From Pseudomonadota bacterium (GTDB lineage: Bacteria; Pseudomonadota; Gammaproteobacteria; Burkholderiales; Burkholderiaceae_D), in contig JAEYIG010000049.1 in the NCBI GenBank assembly GCA_023409175.1, positions 1-11,315 on the forward strand: a DNA stretch of 11,315 bases, given 5' to 3'. The notes beneath the pieces were generated by a model. That model saw nothing but the letters and a program-made list of their open reading frames with translations, was not told the origin of the DNA and made no database searches. How positions within the stretch are numbered: position 1 is the stretch's first letter; each line of letters begins with the position of its first letter. A program made the translations under genes and the position numbers. This document shows positions 7,866 through 11,315 of this stretch, one piece after another.

Positions 7866-8657
7866 TTAAGAAAAATCATTCAGGGTCTGCATTAACAGAC
7901 TTCCAAATAAAAGAACCGGCACAGCGGCAATCGCCAGATAGGGTCCGAACGGAAAATTCTGTTCAAAGCCAAGTCGTCCTTTAAGCATTCTGGTGACTCC
8001 TGACACAATGGCCATAAGGGATGCCATGATAACAACAAGAATCAAAGATTCCCAACCAAACCAGGCTCCCAATGCCGCAATCATCTTGAAGTCGCCGCGC
8101 CCCAATCCATCGTTTCCGGCGACCAGCCTGAATAATGCATTCGAGGCACAACAAATCAGCCAGGCGGCGACAGCACTTATAACAGCAATATCGAGCGGAA
8201 CAAAAGCCGATTTTATATTGACGAGAAGCCCCATCCACAAAAACGGATAAGTCAGGCAATCCGGAAGATAACCTGTCCTTGAATCAGTCAAGCCTAAAAC
8301 AATCAGAAAACAAAGACAAACTGAAGCCGCCAGTCCTGGAAACGTGACACCGTATTGCCATATCGTCAATCCTGTCAACAGGGACGATATCATGGCTATA
8401 CAGGCTGTCCTTTTGTAAGCGCTCCCATCCGGAACGTAGTTGACGGATGGACAATGATACGTGTCCCAAAACCCGGAAACAGTGTTTTCAGAGAACGGAT
8501 TGCCCGAAGAATCCTGAGATACTGGTGGACAGGTAATGGCCCCGATTTCTGCAGAGGCTTCTTTTCTGTTTATATAGAGAACGATACGCGACGTTAACCG
8601 GTCCAATAGACAACCGGCAATAAAACCGGTGACCAGAGCGATAATTATTACCAGCAT
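7866..8657 (-). CDS. pilD: Prepilin peptidase (A24 family), degenerate N-terminal methylase region
   Basis: An inner-membrane aspartyl protease that cleaves leader peptides of type IV prepilins and related pseudopilins. The 263 residues contain several hydrophobic segments. The catalytic Asp pair is present: Asp125 in LGLTDSRTGYLPD and Asp189 in GLGRGDFKMIAALGAWFG. FPFGPYLA near 235-242 is also typical. The N-terminal half is unusual: the two CxxC pairs that bind zinc in full-size PilD are missing (only Cys43 and Cys69 remain in that region), and the usual GSFLNVVIHRLP segment is replaced by AGCLLDRLTSRIV. The ATG has GGAG eight bases upstream. A weak promoter-like pair (TTGCAG 8779-8784, TATTGT 8755-8760) lies upstream. 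coaE follows directly. pilB and pilC, often adjacent, are not here. Confidence 0.9.
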   Translation of the reverse strand: MLVIIIALVTGFIAGCLLDRLTSRIVLYINRKEASAEIGAITCPPVSQDSSGNPFSENTVSGFWDTYHCPSVNYVPDGSAYKRTACIAMISSLLTGLTIWQYGVTFPGLAASVCLCFLIVLGLTDSRTGYLPDCLTYPFLWMGLLVNIKSAFVPLDIAVISAVAAWLICCASNALFRLVAGNDGLGRGDFKMIAALGAWFGWESLILVVIMASLMAIVSGVTRMLKGRLGFEQNFPFGPYLAIAAVPVLLFGSLLMQTLNDFS

Positions 8658-8801
8658 ATCGTCAACTCCCTGAAACGAATATCCTCAGCGCTGCTCCTGC
8701 ATGAAGGAAAAAAACAGACAACAATAATGGGTTGGCATGAGGTGAGCAGGAATAACAATAACAAGAAGTTATTTGTTTCTGCAATCAGAAATCACAGCCT
8801 G

Positions 8802-9377
8802 TCAGCTCAAAATGAAATTGATCTGCGACGCCATGTCGTCAGTCGGGGTCTGTTTGAACTGTGTTTTGACGAAACGGAACAGGCGCCCGATCAGATAGCT
8901 CATCATCAGCTTGCTTCTTGAATTGACGTTTTCTTCCAGGAATTGCCCCTGAGTCGAAGCGATTTTCATGCTCTGTTTCAATGCAAGTTCGACTCGGTCG
9001 AAAAACTGGTTCATTCTGGACTGCAAGCGGGCATCTTCATTGATCAATGCGTCTCCAGTCATGACCCGGGTCATGCCTGGATTCTTTTCGGCAAAATTGA
9101 GAACAAGCATGGCAACGGACTGTGCCTGCAACAAGCCATTTTCTTCCTTTTCATCAATCTGGTTGATCAGGCCGAATATGCTCGATTCGATGAATTCAAT
9201 CAATCCTTCAAACATCTGTGCCTTGCTTGCAAAATGCCGGTACAGGGCAGCTTCGGATATGGAAAGATGTCTAGCCAGTGCCGCCGTCGTGATTTTCTCG
9301 CTTCGCGGTTGTTCCAGCATTTGCGCGAGAGCCTGCAGGATTTGTAATTTTCTTTCTCCGGATTTGGTTGTTGCCAT
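8802..9377 (-). CDS. slmA: Nucleoid occlusion factor SlmA (TetR family)
   Basis: SlmA binds specific chromosomal sites and blocks FtsZ assembly over the nucleoid. The 191-residue protein has a TetR-type helix-turn-helix at about residues 25-55 (ITTAALARHLSISEAALYRHFASK), preceded by the family-like start ATTKSGERKLQILQALAQML, and an all-helical C-terminal domain. The resemblance is to the SlmA/Ttk branch; a general TetR regulator is the alternative. The ATG at 9377 lies 22 bases after the stop of the upstream HAD hydrolase, so the two are likely co-transcribed. The ribosome-binding site is weak. A 144-base gap follows before pilD; it contains an AT-rich imperfect hairpin (8757-8773) but no clear terminator. 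Confidence 0.88.
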   Translation of the reverse strand: MATTKSGERKLQILQALAQMLEQPRSEKITTAALARHLSISEAALYRHFASKAQMFEGLIEFIESSIFGLINQIDEKEENGLLQAQSVAMLVLNFAEKNPGMTRVMTGDALINEDARLQSRMNQFFDRVELALKQSMKIASTQGQFLEENVNSRSKLMMSYLIGRLFRFVKTQFKQTPTDDMASQINFILS

Positions 9378-9399
9378 GATGAATAGAATATGAAAAAAA

Positions 9400-10116
9400 T
9401 TAATGAATACGGTTTAAACGTCGTGACAGCTGACGCACGGATGAAATTTTCAGGTCCACATACCGGGGTCTTGAAAATGGCACTTTTCTTTGCACTACAG
9501 GATAAGCATCCCGCGAATCCCGACTGGCATTCAAGTATTGTGTGACAAGAACCGTTCTTATTCCAACGGATTTCGCTTCCTTCAGAATATGTGAATTATC
9601 CTCCACCAGGATGCATTCAGAAGGCCGGACTTTTTCACGCGTCAGCAATTTACGTAAGAATTTCCGTGATGGTTTCGGTTCAAGTTTTCCATGCACCCTC
9701 ATCGATTCTATTGAGATGTGCGAATCGAAAAACGGGAGCAATCCCATGATGCCCAGCACTTCTTTGGAATATCTGTTGGCTGAATTCGTCAAAAGGATTT
9801 TCCTACCCGGCAAACGCCTGAATAAAGCCGCCAATCCTCTTTCAGCATAAATCATCGAATCCAGATCCTCGAACCGGTGTGCACGTTCCAGAAAATTTCT
9901 GGCATTCTGGTCATAGACCCTGCTGACTCCAAGTAATGTCGCGCCGAAACGCTTCCAGAAATCGATACGAAGACCGTCAGCTTCTTCCGGCGTCAGCATC
10001 TTCCCTTCTTCACCATATTTTTCAGCAAAATAAGCGTTCATGTTTTCGCTGATTTTGGGGAAAATCGAAAAAGATGCGTTATGCAGGGTATTGTCGAGAT
10101 CAAATAACCAAATCAT
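9400..10116 (-). CDS. Pyrimidine 5'-nucleotidase-like HAD hydrolase
   Basis: A haloacid-dehalogenase-fold phosphatase of the pyrimidine 5'-nucleotidase (SDT1-like) branch, likely acting on nucleoside monophosphates; the substrate is inferred from the family. From ATG 10116 it has 238 residues. Motif I is FDLDNTL with Asp6 and Asp8, the helical cap follows (about 15-95), motif II is ILLTNS, the motif III Lys lies in GKLEPKPSRKF, and motif IV is ILVEDNSHIL. A longer frame from ATG 10155 would begin inside the yidC terminator hairpin and lacks family support, so 10116 is chosen although its ribosome-binding site is weak. slmA follows after 22 bases; this pairing is common in betaproteobacteria. 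Confidence 0.88.
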   Translation of the reverse strand: MIWLFDLDNTLHNASFSIFPKISENMNAYFAEKYGEEGKMLTPEEADGLRIDFWKRFGATLLGVSRVYDQNARNFLERAHRFEDLDSMIYAERGLAALFRRLPGRKILLTNSANRYSKEVLGIMGLLPFFDSHISIESMRVHGKLEPKPSRKFLRKLLTREKVRPSECILVEDNSHILKEAKSVGIRTVLVTQYLNASRDSRDAYPVVQRKVPFSRPRYVDLKISSVRQLSRRLNRIH

Positions 10117-10139
10117 TGATGAATCCGCAGTTTGCTCAC

Positions 10140-10169
10140 AAAAAAGCCCATGCATGCACGGGCTTTTTT
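10140..10169. terminator. Strong bidirectional rho-independent terminator after yidC
   Basis: Perfect 10-bp inverted repeat, AAAAAAGCCC (10140-10149) and GGGCTTTTTT (10160-10169), with a 10-base loop containing the palindrome ATGCAT. On the - strand it follows the yidC stop by about 18 bases and ends in six T residues. It is symmetrical and could terminate either strand, but no gene on the + strand leads into it here, so its role is the end of yidC transcription. Confidence 0.88.
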
Positions 10170-10187
10170 ATCAGGGGAAATCAGGTA

Positions 10188-11315
10188 TCAGGCTGACTTC
10201 TTCGTTTGCACATTGCCATACTTCCTCGTAATGTAATACTGCTGCGCAATCGACAAGAGGTTATTGACTACCCAGTACAGAACCAGACCGGACGGGAAGA
10301 AGAAGAACGTAATCGAAAATGCGATCGGCAGGAACATCATCATCTTGGCCTGCATCGGATCAGGTGGCGGCGGGCTCATCTTCTGCTGGATGAACATCGA
10401 ACCGGCCATAATGATCGGCAAAATGTAATAAGGATCAGGTGCAGCCAGATTCTGAATCCATCCAAGCCATGGCGCGTTTCTGATTTCAACGCTGGCGAGA
10501 AGCACCCAGTACAGGGAAATGAAGACAGGGATCTGGACGACAACAGGCAGACAGCCACCCAACGGATTGATTTTCTCGGCCTTGTACAAGCCCATCAATT
10601 CCTTGTTCATGCGCTGCTTGTCGTCTTTGTATCGTTCACGGAGTTCCGTGATTCTTGGCGTGAACTGCTTCATTTTCGCCATACTGCGATAGCTGGCGGC
10701 AGAAAGCGGTGCAAAAACCAGCTTGATAAGACAGGTCAACAGAATAATGGTCCAGCCCCAATTGCCCACTTCATTGTGAATATGGGTCATGAGCCAGAAG
10801 ATCGGTTTGGCGATGATCGTCAGCCAGCCATAATCCTTGACGAGTTCAAGGCCAGGAGCGGTTTTTTCCAGCAATTTGGATTCCTGTGGACCGACATACA
10901 ATCTGGTGTCGTTGGAAGCGCTGGCATGTGGAGCGATCGTACCCAGCGGAATAACCGTTCCGATAGCGTACAGGTTCTCACCCACTTTTTTCGTATAGTT
11001 TTCGCGGGCGACTTTGTCCTGCGGAATGAAGGCGGAAACGAAATAATGCTGAACCATACCGACCCAGCCATTGTCGGTCTTGGTCGCGTGATCCATTTTT
11101 CCTTCACCAATATTATCGAATTTGATTTTCTGGAATTTGTCTTCTGCAGAATAAACCGCCGGGCCCGTAAAGGTACTGATGAACCGGGACTGTCCTTCCG
11201 GTCTTTCGCTGTCACGAAGCAGTTGCAAATACAGGGAAGCATTGATCGGTTCACCGGTAAGATTGGTGACTTTCTGGTCAACGTCGACAACATAGCTGCC
11301 GCGTTTGAACGTATA
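10188..11315 (-). CDS. yidC: Membrane protein insertase YidC, C-terminal part (5' end outside window)
   Basis: Inserts and folds inner-membrane proteins, alone or with SecYEG. The frame is open to the window edge, giving 375 residues of a family near 550. The first ~155 residues are the end of the periplasmic P1 domain. The conserved insertase core follows: membrane segments around [16 protein letters not shown] and [18 protein letters not shown], the coiled cytoplasmic loop ([34 protein letters not shown]), [36 protein letters not shown], and [16 protein letters not shown] Lys (about fragment residue 198) stands where the essential groove Arg366 lies in E. coli, keeping the positive charge, as I recall in other betaproteobacteria. 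The tail is short and basic ([12 protein letters not shown]). The gene ends at TGA 10188-10190 before a strong terminator. Confidence 0.96.
   Translation of the reverse strand, partial: YTFKRGSYVVDVDQKVTNLTGEPINASLYLQLLRDSERPEGQSRFISTFTGPAVYSAEDKFQKIKFDNIGEGKMDHATKTDNGWVGMVQHYFVSAFIPQDKVARENYTKKVGENLYAIGTVIPLGTIAPHASASNDTRLYVGPQESKLLEKTAPGLELVKDYGWLTIIAKPIFWLMTHIHNEVGNWGWTIILLTCLIKLVFAPLSAASYRSMAKMKQFTPRITELRERYKDDKQRMNKELMGLYKAEKINPLGGCLPVVVQIPVFISLYWVLLASVEIRNAPWLGWIQNLAAPDPYYILPIIMAGSMFIQQKMSPPPPDPMQAKMMMFLPIAFSITFFFFPSGLVLYWVVNNLLSIAQQYYITRKYGNVQTKKSA

Noticed and set aside
8757..8773. AATAAC/GTTATT hairpin after slmA as a terminator
   Set aside because: The stem is only 6 bp, entirely AT-rich apart from one pair, and no T run follows.
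8727..8921. 64-codon + strand frame between pilD and slmA
   Set aside because: More than half is antisense to slmA, and it has no family likeness or convincing start signal.
10117..10155. Longer start (ATG 10155) for the nucleotidase
   Set aside because: It would begin inside the yidC terminator hairpin and adds residues ahead of the motif I strand that family members lack.

Overview
The window holds ordinary housekeeping genes of a betaproteobacterium. The family likeness (MetH, cytoplasmic M61 peptidase, trpGDC, pilD-coaE-zapD-yacG, slmA, yidC), the roughly even base composition and the protein style suggest Oxalobacteraceae, possibly Oxalobacter. That placement is inference from remembered family resemblance; no search was run. 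I see no tRNA, rRNA, CRISPR array, insertion sequence or phage gene.

Layout. On the + strand, from the left edge: the C-terminal part of cobalamin-dependent methionine synthase (metH, 1-1647), then 25 bases later a complete M61-type aminopeptidase with a PDZ domain (1673-3493). Everything to the right is on the - strand and converges on this pair at a strong hairpin (3505-3540). Read in its own direction, from right to left, the - strand block is: yidC (C-terminal part, runs off the right edge), a strong terminator hairpin, a HAD-family pyrimidine 5'-nucleotidase, slmA, prepilin peptidase pilD, coaE, zapD, yacG (59 aa), a 261-base spacer, and the tryptophan genes trpG-trpD-trpC.

How they work together. 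trpG, trpD and trpC are separated by 2 and 11 bases and form one translation-coupled unit for the anthranilate-to-indoleglycerol-phosphate steps. trpE, the partner of TrpG, is not in the window. pilD-coaE and zapD-yacG each overlap or nearly abut; this order is a familiar betaproteobacterial cluster, here without pilB and pilC next door. Two FtsZ-linked regulators, SlmA (inhibitor, nucleoid occlusion) and ZapD (Z-ring stabiliser), lie within 3 kb of each other.

Most worth a second look: (1) the trpG upstream spacer, with a good promoter match, a 6-bp inverted repeat at the expected transcription start, a 21-codon reading frame with a single Trp codon, and a small hairpin followed by a T-rich run, which together look like a possible regulatory leader; (2) a prepilin peptidase whose N-terminal zinc/methylase region has lost its cysteine pairs while the aspartyl protease half is intact; (3) the yidC terminator only about 24 bases before the nucleotidase start. 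I do not see a clearly novel multi-gene system.
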